A DNA stretch of 11,112 nucleotides. Origin: Fodinibacter sp045807225 (GTDB lineage Bacteria; Actinomycetota; Actinomycetes; Actinomycetales; Dermatophilaceae). Both the position numbers and the translations under genes were made by a program. The stretch spans positions 1 through 11,112 of the forward strand of contig JBJMHU010000215.1 of NCBI GenBank assembly GCA_045807225.1. The letters are read 5' to 3'. Below, piece after piece: positions 5,950-11,112 of the stretch (position 1 is its first letter; each line of letters begins with the position of its first letter). The notes beneath the pieces are model-generated. The model was not told the origin of the DNA. It did not search any database and saw only the letters and a list, made by a program, of their open reading frames with translations.

Positions 5950-7056
5950 TCAGCGCCGGGCGGCGAGCACGACCTCGGTGGCCTCCTCGACCGAGTCGAC
6001 CAGGTGAAGGTGACCTGCCATCGCCCGTCCCGAGGCCAGTGCCGTGAGAGCCGGCCACACGGGCACCACCCGCGTCCAGTGCTGCACCCCGACGAGCACG
6101 ACCACCGGCAGCGCCGCGCCCTCGACCGAGTAGTACAGGGGCGTGGCGGCCTGGAAGATCTCCTGCACGGTGCCGGCCGCACCCTCCAGCACCACCAGGC
6201 CGGCGGTCGACCGGGCGAGCAGGCCGTCCTCGCGCAGGGCGTTCGAGAAGTACTTGGCGATGCCGTCGCAGAACACGTTCGGCGGCTCGTGGCCGTAGAA
6301 CCACGTCGGGATGCCGATGCTGGTCACCGGGGCGCGCGTGGTGCCCGACGGTGCCAGCCGGTCGCGCACCTCCAGCGCCAGCTCTGCCCAGGCGCCCACG
6401 TCCGGCTGGAACAGGGGCACCTCGGCCAGCCGCTGCACGGCATCCGCGAGCGACGACTCGTCAGCAGCGAAGGCACCCAGGTTGGCGGCCTCCATCGCAC
6501 CGGGACCTCCGCCGGTGACCACCACGAGGCCCCCTGCGGCGAGCCGGTGGCCCAGCAGCGCCGCACCGGCATACCGGGCGGTGCCGCGCGCCAGGGCGTG
6601 ACCGCCCATCACGCCCACGGTGGGCCGCCCGTGCACGACCTCGTCGAGGGCGTCGCTGACCGAGTCGTCGTGGATGGCGCGCAGCAGCGTCACGAAGGCG
6701 TCGTGCCGGTCGGCCCCGCGGCGCGACCACCGGTGGGCCCGGGCGTCGGGCGTGGCGTCGTAGCCGTGCTCGACCAGGCCGGCATACAGCTCGTGGGGCT
6801 GGTAGAGCGTCGCGCGGTAGGGGTCGACCGGTGCCTGGGGGTCGGTGGGGAACACCAGCGCCCCGTGGGTGCGCAGGTGCGCGTCGAGCGCCGGGGGGAC
6901 GCGACCGCCGAGCACCACCATCCCGTCGAGGTCGGTGCGCTCGAGCAGCGCCTCCTCGTGGCCGGTGAGGTCGAGGCCCTGCAGCCGCAGCCCGGTCATC
7001 GAGCCGCCCGAGGCCAGCGCGGCATGCAGGGCCGGCAGGCTCTCGATCTCGCGCAC
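5950..7056 (-). CDS. LOG/PpnN-like Rossmann-fold nucleotide-binding protein
   Basis: A 368-residue cytoplasmic protein whose second half belongs to the LOG superfamily, whose characterised members hydrolyse the N-glycosidic bond of nucleoside 5'-monophosphates (cytokinin-activating LOG, E. coli PpnN). The phosphate-binding loop GGGPGAMEAAN (residues 182-192) is intact and resembles PpnN. The second signature, usually PGGxGTxxE, reads EGAAGTVQE (291-299): it keeps Gly-Thr and the catalytic-type Glu but has lost the Pro-Gly-Gly. An N-terminal region of about 140 residues (LRLQGLDLTG, VVLGGRVPP, ATLYQPHELYAG) precedes the fold. It starts with GTG 9 bases after the FAD oxidoreductase stop, so it is last in the four-gene operon. 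Older 'lysine decarboxylase' names for this family are misannotations. Whether it cleaves nucleotides here is unknown. Confidence 0.85.
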   Translation of the reverse strand: MREIESLPALHAALASGGSMTGLRLQGLDLTGHEEALLERTDLDGMVVLGGRVPPALDAHLRTHGALVFPTDPQAPVDPYRATLYQPHELYAGLVEHGYDATPDARAHRWSRRGADRHDAFVTLLRAIHDDSVSDALDEVVHGRPTVGVMGGHALARGTARYAGAALLGHRLAAGGLVVVTGGGPGAMEAANLGAFAADESSLADAVQRLAEVPLFQPDVGAWAELALEVRDRLAPSGTTRAPVTSIGIPTWFYGHEPPNVFCDGIAKYFSNALREDGLLARSTAGLVVLEGAAGTVQEIFQAATPLYYSVEGAALPVVVLVGVQHWTRVVPVWPALTALASGRAMAGHLHLVDSVEEATEVVLAARR

Positions 7057-7065
7057 CGCCCGACC

Positions 7066-8445
7066 CTAGTGGGCGGTGAGCCGGTCGAGCAGGGTCCCGA
7101 GCCGGGCCGGGCGACCGGTGGCCTCCTCCTCGCGGTCGGCCAGCGTGGCGAGCCGCAGGCCGGCGTTGATGCCGAGCCAGCGCAGCGGCTCGCGCTCCCA
7201 CCGCGGGGAGCGGTGCCCGACCCAGGGCAGCGCGGTGAGCGCGCTGTCCCGGCCCGACACGAGGTCGGCCAGGGTGCGCCCGGCCAGGTTGCTCGCCGCC
7301 ACCCCGTCGCCGACGTAGCCACCCGCTCGGCCCACCCGGGTGACCGGGTCCCACGTGACGGACGGGTGCCAGTCGCGGGCGATGCCCAGGGGCCCGCCCC
7401 AGGCGTGCGTGAAGGCGACGCCGTCGAGCTGGGGGAGCAGCTCGCGCAGGGTGGAGCGCAGCGCGTGGAACACCGTGGGCTCCTCGTCGAACTCCGGCCG
7501 CACCTCGCTGCCCCAGTGGTAGGGCGCGCCGCGGCCGCCGAAGGCGATCCGCCCGTCGTCGGTGCGCTGCCCGTAGATGACGACGTGGCCGTGGTCGGCG
7601 AACACCTCACGCCCCGCCAGCCCGATCCGCGCCCACCGCTCGTCGTCGATGGGCTCGGTGGCGACCATCAGCGAGTAGACCGGTGCGACCCGCCGCGACA
7701 TCCCGGACAGGGTTCCGGTCCAGCCCTCGGTCGCGACCACGACGTCGGCGGCGGAGATCCGGCGATCGTCGGTGAGCACCACGACCCGGTCGCGGACGCG
7801 CGCCACGTGGGCACCCTCCACGATCCGGCCGCCCAGCCGGCGGACGGCATCGGCCAGGCCGTCGACGAGCCGGCGTGGGTGCACCCGGGCGCAGTGGGGG
7901 GTGAAGGTGGCACCGCGCAGACCGGCGACGTCGAGACGCTCGCGGGTCGCCGCGGCGTCCAGCCACTCGGTGCCGTCACCCCAGGCGGCGGAGTGCGCAG
8001 CCGACACCCGGGCGCGTGCCTCCTGGGCCGGGGTGCGGGCCACGACCAGTGCGCCGCCCTTGACGAAGCCCGACCCCAGGGCCTCCTCGGCGTCGACCCG
8101 GCCCACCTCGTCGACCGTGTCGCGCAGGGCGGCGAGGTGGGCCATGGTGGCGGTGCGCCCGTGCCGGCGGTCGATCGTGTCGGCCGCGACCGGCCACAGG
8201 GCCGACACCCAGCCGCCGTTGCGGCCGCTCGCCCCGAAGCCGACGTGCTGCGCCTCGAGCACCAGCACCTCACGACCGGGCTGGGCCCGCAGCAGGTAGT
8301 AGGCGGTCCACAGCCCGGTGAACCCGCCGCCGACCACCACGACGTCCGTCGCCTGGGGCAGGTCGGATGCCGGGTGCGGGCGCGGGTGCGCGGTGGAGTC
8401 CCACCACAGCGGCCCGGTCGACCCGCCGATGGCCGCCTGGCTCAC
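7066..8445 (-). CDS. FAD-dependent amine oxidoreductase of the DAO family (PuuB-like)
   Basis: A 459-residue flavoprotein expected to oxidise an amine or amino acid C-N bond with FAD. The dinucleotide fold is clear: VVVVGGGFTGLWTAYYL (GGGFTG at 39-44) followed by Glu64 in VLVLEA for the ribose. The GASGRNGGW block (71-79) is typical of gamma-glutamylputrescine oxidase (PuuB) and related DAO enzymes. The C-terminal part has AFTHAWGGPLGIARDWHP and the closing FAD loop VGDGVAASNLAGRTLADL. It starts with GTG one base after the stop of the aminotransferase gene, with GAGG of the stop region serving as a possible ribosome binding site, so the two are translationally coupled. The context points to putrescine or a related diamine, but no glutamylation enzyme is in view, so the substrate is not settled. 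Confidence 0.88.
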   Translation of the reverse strand: MSQAAIGGSTGPLWWDSTAHPRPHPASDLPQATDVVVVGGGFTGLWTAYYLLRAQPGREVLVLEAQHVGFGASGRNGGWVSALWPVAADTIDRRHGRTATMAHLAALRDTVDEVGRVDAEEALGSGFVKGGALVVARTPAQEARARVSAAHSAAWGDGTEWLDAAATRERLDVAGLRGATFTPHCARVHPRRLVDGLADAVRRLGGRIVEGAHVARVRDRVVVLTDDRRISAADVVVATEGWTGTLSGMSRRVAPVYSLMVATEPIDDERWARIGLAGREVFADHGHVVIYGQRTDDGRIAFGGRGAPYHWGSEVRPEFDEEPTVFHALRSTLRELLPQLDGVAFTHAWGGPLGIARDWHPSVTWDPVTRVGRAGGYVGDGVAASNLAGRTLADLVSGRDSALTALPWVGHRSPRWEREPLRWLGINAGLRLATLADREEEATGRPARLGTLLDRLTAH

Positions 8446-8446
8446 C

Positions 8447-9877
8447 TCAGAGGTGGTTCTCGGCCTCGGTGAGCACCGAGCGCAGCCGGCGCTCGATCTC
8501 GTCGAACTGCTCGGGCCCCATGGTCAGCGGCGGCGCGAGCTGCACCACGGGATCGCCGCGGTCGTCGGCGCGGCAGTACAGGCCCGCGTCGAACAGCGCC
8601 TTGGAGAGGAAGCCGCGCAGCAGCCGCTCGGCCTCGGCGTCGTCGAACGTCTCGCGGGTCTGCTTGTCCTTGACCAGCTCGATGCCGTAGAAGTAGCCGG
8701 CCCCGCGCACGTCACCGACGAGCGGCAGGTCGAGCAGCTTGTCGAGGGTCGACTTGAAGATCGGGGCGTTCTCCTTGACCCGGTCGTTGAGGCCCTCGCG
8801 GTCGAAGATGTCGAGGTTGGCCATCGCCGCAGCGCACGAGACCGGGTGCCCGCCCCAGGTGTAGCCGTGCGGGAAGTAGGTGGTGCCGTGGCGGAACGGC
8901 TCGAAGAGCCGGTCGCTGGCGATCATCAGGCCGAGCGGGGCGTAGCCGCTGGTGATGCCCTTGGCCGTGGTGATGATGTCGGGCACGTAGCCGAAGTCCT
9001 GGCAGGCGAACATCGACCCGATCCGGCCGAAGGCGCAGATCGTCTCGTCGGAGACGAGCAGCACGTCGTACTGGTCGCAGATCTCGCGGACCCGCTCGAA
9101 GTAGCCGGCCGGGGGCGGGAAGCAGCCGCCGGAGTTCTGAACCGGCTCGAGGAAGACGGCGGCGACGGAGTCGGGGCCCTCGAACTCGATGGCCTCGGCG
9201 ATGCGGTCGGCGGCCCACCGGCCGAACGCCTTCTCGTCGTCGCGCAGGTGCTCGGGAGCGCGGTACATGTTGGTGTTGGGCACCTTGTGCCCGCCGGGCA
9301 CGAGCGGCTCGAACGGCACCTTGGCGTCGGGGATGCCGGTGATCGACAGCGCGCCCTGCGGGGTGCCGTGGTAGGCCACCGCGCGGGAGATGACCTTGTG
9401 CTTGCTCGGCTTGCCGGTGAGCTTGAAGTACTGCTTGGCCAGCTTCCAGGCGGTCTCGACCGCCTCGCCGCCACCGGTGGTGAAGAACACCCGGTTCAGG
9501 TCGCCCGGGGCGCTGTGGGCCAGCCGCTCGGCGAGCTCGATGGCCCGCGGGTGCGCGTAGGACCACAGCGGGAAGAAGGCCAGCTCGGAGGCCTGCTTGG
9601 CCATCGCCTCGGCGATCTCGGTGCGGCCGTGGCCGACGTTGGTGACGAACAGCCCGGCCAGGCCGTCGATGTACTCGTTGCCGCGGTCGTCCCAGATCGT
9701 CCAGCCCTTGCCGCGGGTGATGATCGGCACGTTGTGGCTCAGCCCGGTCTCCTCGAAGGTCGAGTGCCGGGTGAAGTGCATCCACAGGTGGTCTCGGGCG
9801 GCGTCGGAGTACAGCGCGCCGGTGGCGGTGTGGCGGTCGGAGCTGGGCTCCCACACGTCGGACGGGTAGGTGCTCAT
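8447..9877 (-). CDS. Class III PLP-dependent aminotransferase (probable diamine/omega-amino acid transaminase)
   Basis: A 476-residue fold-type I enzyme of the class III (omega) family, likely moving the terminal amino group of putrescine or a related amine to pyruvate or 2-oxoglutarate. Landmarks are the entry segment RDHLWMHFTRH, the phosphate-binding TGGGEAVETAWKLA (134-147), VSDETICAFGR with Asp277 for the pyridine nitrogen, the Schiff-base Lys306 in TTAKGITSGYAPLG, and HGYTWGGHPVSCAA (337-350). Architecture and length resemble the Pseudomonas putrescine-pyruvate aminotransferase SpuC, including the closing PLVGDVRGAGY block. Its ATG overlaps the regulator stop as ATGA (9874-9877), indicating coupling, and the PuuB-like gene follows after one base. 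Alternatives are beta-alanine- or GABA-pyruvate transaminase; sequence alone does not choose. Confidence 0.9.
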   Translation of the reverse strand: MSTYPSDVWEPSSDRHTATGALYSDAARDHLWMHFTRHSTFEETGLSHNVPIITRGKGWTIWDDRGNEYIDGLAGLFVTNVGHGRTEIAEAMAKQASELAFFPLWSYAHPRAIELAERLAHSAPGDLNRVFFTTGGGEAVETAWKLAKQYFKLTGKPSKHKVISRAVAYHGTPQGALSITGIPDAKVPFEPLVPGGHKVPNTNMYRAPEHLRDDEKAFGRWAADRIAEAIEFEGPDSVAAVFLEPVQNSGGCFPPPAGYFERVREICDQYDVLLVSDETICAFGRIGSMFACQDFGYVPDIITTAKGITSGYAPLGLMIASDRLFEPFRHGTTYFPHGYTWGGHPVSCAAAMANLDIFDREGLNDRVKENAPIFKSTLDKLLDLPLVGDVRGAGYFYGIELVKDKQTRETFDDAEAERLLRGFLSKALFDAGLYCRADDRGDPVVQLAPPLTMGPEQFDEIERRLRSVLTEAENHL

Positions 9878-10368
9878 CGGGTACCCCAGTTGTAGTGCTG
9901 CTTGTTGAGCTTCAGGTAGACGAACGTCTCGGTCGACCGGACGCCCGGGAGGGTGCGGATCTGGTTGGTCAGCAGGTCGAGGAGGTGGTCGTCGTCCTCG
10001 CAGACGACCTCGGCGAGGATGTCGAAGCTGCCGGCCGTGGTCACCACGTAGTCGACCTCGGTCATGCCCGACAGCGCCTCACCGAGCGCGATGAGGTCTC
10101 CCTCGGCGCGGATGCCGATCATCGCCTGGCGCGAGAAGCCCACCTGGATCGGGTCGGTCACCGCCACGATCTGCATCACCTCGGCGTCGAGCAGGCGCTG
10201 CACGCGCTGGCGCACCGCGGCCTCGGACAGGCCCACGGCCTTGGCGATGGCGGCATAGGACTGCCGCCCGTCCTCCTGGAGCAGCTCGATGATGCGCTTG
10301 GCGACGTCATCGAGCCGGGTCTCGGAAGCCGTGCGCGGGCTGCGGGCCGGGGGTGTGCTGCGGGTCAC
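9874..10368 (-). CDS. Lrp/AsnC family transcriptional regulator
   Basis: A 164-residue local regulator, probably responding to an amino acid or polyamine and controlling its own operon and the divergent dehydrogenase. It has a short Ser/Pro/Arg tail (1-18) and an AsnC-type helix-turn-helix (about 19-65; SYAAIAKAVGLSEAAVRQRVQRL with the recognition helix at about 48-60). A RAM/ACT-like effector and oligomerisation domain (about 76-155; MIGIRAEGDLIALGEAL, VVTTAGSFDILAEVVCEDDDHL) follows. The start is GTG 10368. The ATG at 10376 is out of frame and ends after three codons. There is no Shine-Dalgarno, and a -10-like TAACGA ends 7 bases upstream, so the gene may be leaderless. Its stop overlaps the aminotransferase start by four bases. 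As first gene of the operon it would be autoregulated. Confidence 0.93.
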   Translation of the reverse strand: MTRSTPPARSPRTASETRLDDVAKRIIELLQEDGRQSYAAIAKAVGLSEAAVRQRVQRLLDAEVMQIVAVTDPIQVGFSRQAMIGIRAEGDLIALGEALSGMTEVDYVVTTAGSFDILAEVVCEDDDHLLDLLTNQIRTLPGVRSTETFVYLKLNKQHYNWGTR

Positions 10369-10375
10369 CGCGCCA

Positions 10376-10403
10376 TCGTTACGCTGATTCGGTCGTTGCG
10401 CAA
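10376..10403 (-). promoter_or_regulatory. Putative promoter of the Lrp-led amine operon
   Basis: On the minus strand, TTGCGC (10398-10403) and TAACGA (10376-10381) are separated by 16 bases, close to the TTGACA / TANNNT pattern, although the -10 lacks its last T. Transcription would begin at or next to the GTG at 10368, so the regulator mRNA would be leaderless. The -35 overlaps the palindrome TTGCGCAA, which fits repression at this site. Confidence 0.45.
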
Positions 10404-10425
10404 GTCCTCGGATGACGGAATCCGT
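10396..10425. promoter_or_regulatory. Candidate operator: two small palindromes
   Basis: TTGCGCAA (10396-10403) and ACGGA-A-TCCGT (10415-10425) are perfect inverted repeats whose centres lie about 20.5 bp apart, near two helical turns. They sit between the divergent regulator and dehydrogenase genes, where an Lrp/AsnC octamer would be expected to bind. Lrp sites are degenerate, so assignment to this regulator is inference from position and spacing. Confidence 0.4.
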
Positions 10426-10501
10426 TGGTTGGGGTGTCTCAGTGTGTAACTTTTCATCATTCTCACCACCGAAACCCTAGTGATCTCGCGGGGCTCGGGT
10501 T

Positions 10502-10507
10502 TAGAGT
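10502..10507 (+). promoter_or_regulatory. -10 box of the aminobutyraldehyde dehydrogenase promoter
   Basis: TAGAGT fits TANNNT and lies in the AT-richest part of the window. It would start a transcript near 10514 with an untranslated leader of about 39 bases holding the GGGAG ribosome binding site. The -35 is weak (TAGTGA at 10478-10483). Confidence 0.45.
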
Positions 10508-10539
10508 TCCCCCGCAATGCCGTCCCCCTCCACCACCTC

Positions 10540-10544
10540 GGGAG
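10540..10544 (+). promoter_or_regulatory. Ribosome binding site deciding the dehydrogenase start
   Basis: GGGAG stands 8 bases before the ATG at 10553 but only 2 bases before the in-frame ATG at 10547. It lies downstream of another in-frame ATG (10517). Spacing therefore favours 10553. Confidence 0.6.
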
Positions 10545-10552
10545 CCATGCAC

Positions 10553-11112
10553 ATGAGCGATCCGCGCCACCTGCGCAACTTCATCGGCGGCGAGTACGTC
10601 GACGGGCGCACCGACTCCACCACCGACATCGTCAACCCGGCCACCGGATCCGTCGTCGCCACCGCCCCGGTCGGCAACCAGGCCGACGTCGACGCCGCCT
10701 ACGGCGCGGCCGAGGCGGCCTTCGCGGAGTGGGGCCGCACCACCCCGAGCGAGCGCCAGCAGGCCCTGCTGAAGATCGCGGACGCGATCGAGGCCAACGC
10801 CGACGAGCTCATCGCGCTCGAGTCCGAGAACACCGGCAAGATCCAGGCGCTCACCGCGAGCGAGGAGATCCCGCCGATGGTCGACCAGCTGCGGTTCTTC
10901 GCCGGCGCGGCCCGCGTGCTCGAGGGCAAGGCGGCCGGTGAGTACATGGCCGGCCACACCTCCTGGATCCGCCGTGAGCCGATCGGCGTCGCCGGGCTCA
11001 TCGCGCCGTGGAACTACCCGCTGATGATGTCGATCTGGAAGATCGGCCCCGCGCTCGCCACCGGCAACACGGTGGTGCTGAAGCCGTCGGAGCTCACCCC
11101 GCTCACCGCCCT
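10553..11112 (+). CDS. Gamma-aminobutyraldehyde dehydrogenase, N-terminal part (cut by window end)
   Basis: NAD-dependent aldehyde dehydrogenase that would oxidise 4-aminobutanal to GABA, the step after putrescine deamination. The first 186 residues are present. The start MSDPRHLRNFIGGEYVDG is typical of the family, and NPATG (34-38) opens the cofactor domain. The block REPIGVAGLIAPWNYPLMM, with the Pro-Trp-Asn cofactor motif at 152-154, and the block TVVLKPSE with Lys177 and Glu180 for the NAD ribose and phosphate are intact. Together with FFAGAARVLEGKAAGEYMAGHTS they resemble the PatD/YdcW-type aminobutyraldehyde dehydrogenases rather than succinate-semialdehyde or betaine-aldehyde enzymes. 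The catalytic Glu and Cys lie beyond the window, so substrate class is a family judgement. It faces away from the Lrp-led operon across a 184-base gap. Confidence 0.87.
   Translation, partial: MSDPRHLRNFIGGEYVDGRTDSTTDIVNPATGSVVATAPVGNQADVDAAYGAAEAAFAEWGRTTPSERQQALLKIADAIEANADELIALESENTGKIQALTASEEIPPMVDQLRFFAGAARVLEGKAAGEYMAGHTSWIRREPIGVAGLIAPWNYPLMMSIWKIGPALATGNTVVLKPSELTPLTA

Noticed and set aside
5950..7056. Lysine decarboxylase acting in polyamine synthesis
   Set aside because: The name is a historical misannotation of the LOG fold. There is no PLP-binding motif, and the GGGPGAMEAAN loop binds nucleotides.
5041..8472. 1143-residue + strand open frame
   Set aside because: It runs antisense to three well-supported minus-strand genes with clear motifs. 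Its translation is repetitive His/Gly/Arg/Val with no recognisable domain.
8318..9895. 525-residue + strand open frame
   Set aside because: Shadow of the class III aminotransferase, whose PLP motifs are all on the minus strand.
10517..10552. Upstream in-frame ATG codons (10517 and 10547) as the dehydrogenase start
   Set aside because: The extra residues MPSPSTTSGAMH are not family-like, and the GGGAG site sits 8 bases from the ATG at 10553, leaving the upstream ATG codons without a ribosome binding site.
10441..10552. Riboswitch or attenuator upstream of the dehydrogenase
   Set aside because: The region is short, the predicted leader is about 39 bases, and I see no long paired structure or short leader peptide with repeated codons.
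10480..10941. 153-residue + strand open frame over the dehydrogenase start
   Set aside because: It is out of frame with the aldehyde dehydrogenase that reads open from 10553 to the window end with family motifs.
1..11112. Mobile element, CRISPR array, tRNA gene or prophage remnant
   Set aside because: I saw no transposase or integrase motif, no regularly spaced repeats, no cloverleaf sequence and no composition break across the window.

Overview
The window is GC-rich, with strong G/C bias at third codon positions, several GTG starts, short intergenic gaps and leaderless-looking promoters. It also carries the frr-cdsA-(gap)-rlmN order typical of Actinobacteria. I infer an actinomycete, perhaps of the Micrococcales; the sequence alone does not fix the genus. 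No tRNA, rRNA, CRISPR array, transposase or phage gene is visible, and no gap without a gene exceeds about 185 bases.

Left part (2-4946). This is a housekeeping block: ribosome recycling factor (frr) and CDP-diglyceride synthase (cdsA) on the + strand, then an inward-facing conserved gene of unknown function (minus strand, GTG start at 2387), then 23S rRNA/tRNA methyltransferase rlmN. A pair of hairpins at 1481-1526 separates cdsA from the converging gene, and each stop codon lies in or beside a hairpin arm. RlmN has a low-complexity insert of about 32 residues. After rlmN comes a probably leaderless gene for a secreted lipoprotein. It keeps every copper ligand of the peptidylglycine alpha-hydroxylating / dopamine beta-monooxygenase fold: two adjacent His, a third His, an HxH pair and a Met.

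Middle (4963-5841). A minus-strand coiled-coil protein of unknown function converges on the lipoprotein gene.

Right part (5950-11112). This is a compact amine (probably putrescine/polyamine) catabolic locus. A minus-strand operon runs from an Lrp/AsnC regulator through a class III aminotransferase (ATGA overlap) and a PuuB-like FAD amine oxidoreductase (1-base gap) to a LOG/PpnN-like nucleotide-binding protein (9-base gap). Divergent from it, across a 184-base regulatory gap with two small palindromes about 21 bp apart, starts a gamma-aminobutyraldehyde dehydrogenase cut by the window end. The likely flow is diamine to aminoaldehyde (aminotransferase and/or oxidoreductase), then to GABA or another omega-amino acid (dehydrogenase), under local Lrp-type control. 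Transport genes and any glutamine-synthetase-like PuuA would lie outside the window.

The points most worth following are the complete copper-monooxygenase ligand set in an uncharacterised bacterial lipoprotein, the LOG-like gene in a polyamine operon, and a concentration of rare A/T-ending codons in the context ATGCC/GGCAT. Most of the rest is ordinary actinobacterial core sequence.
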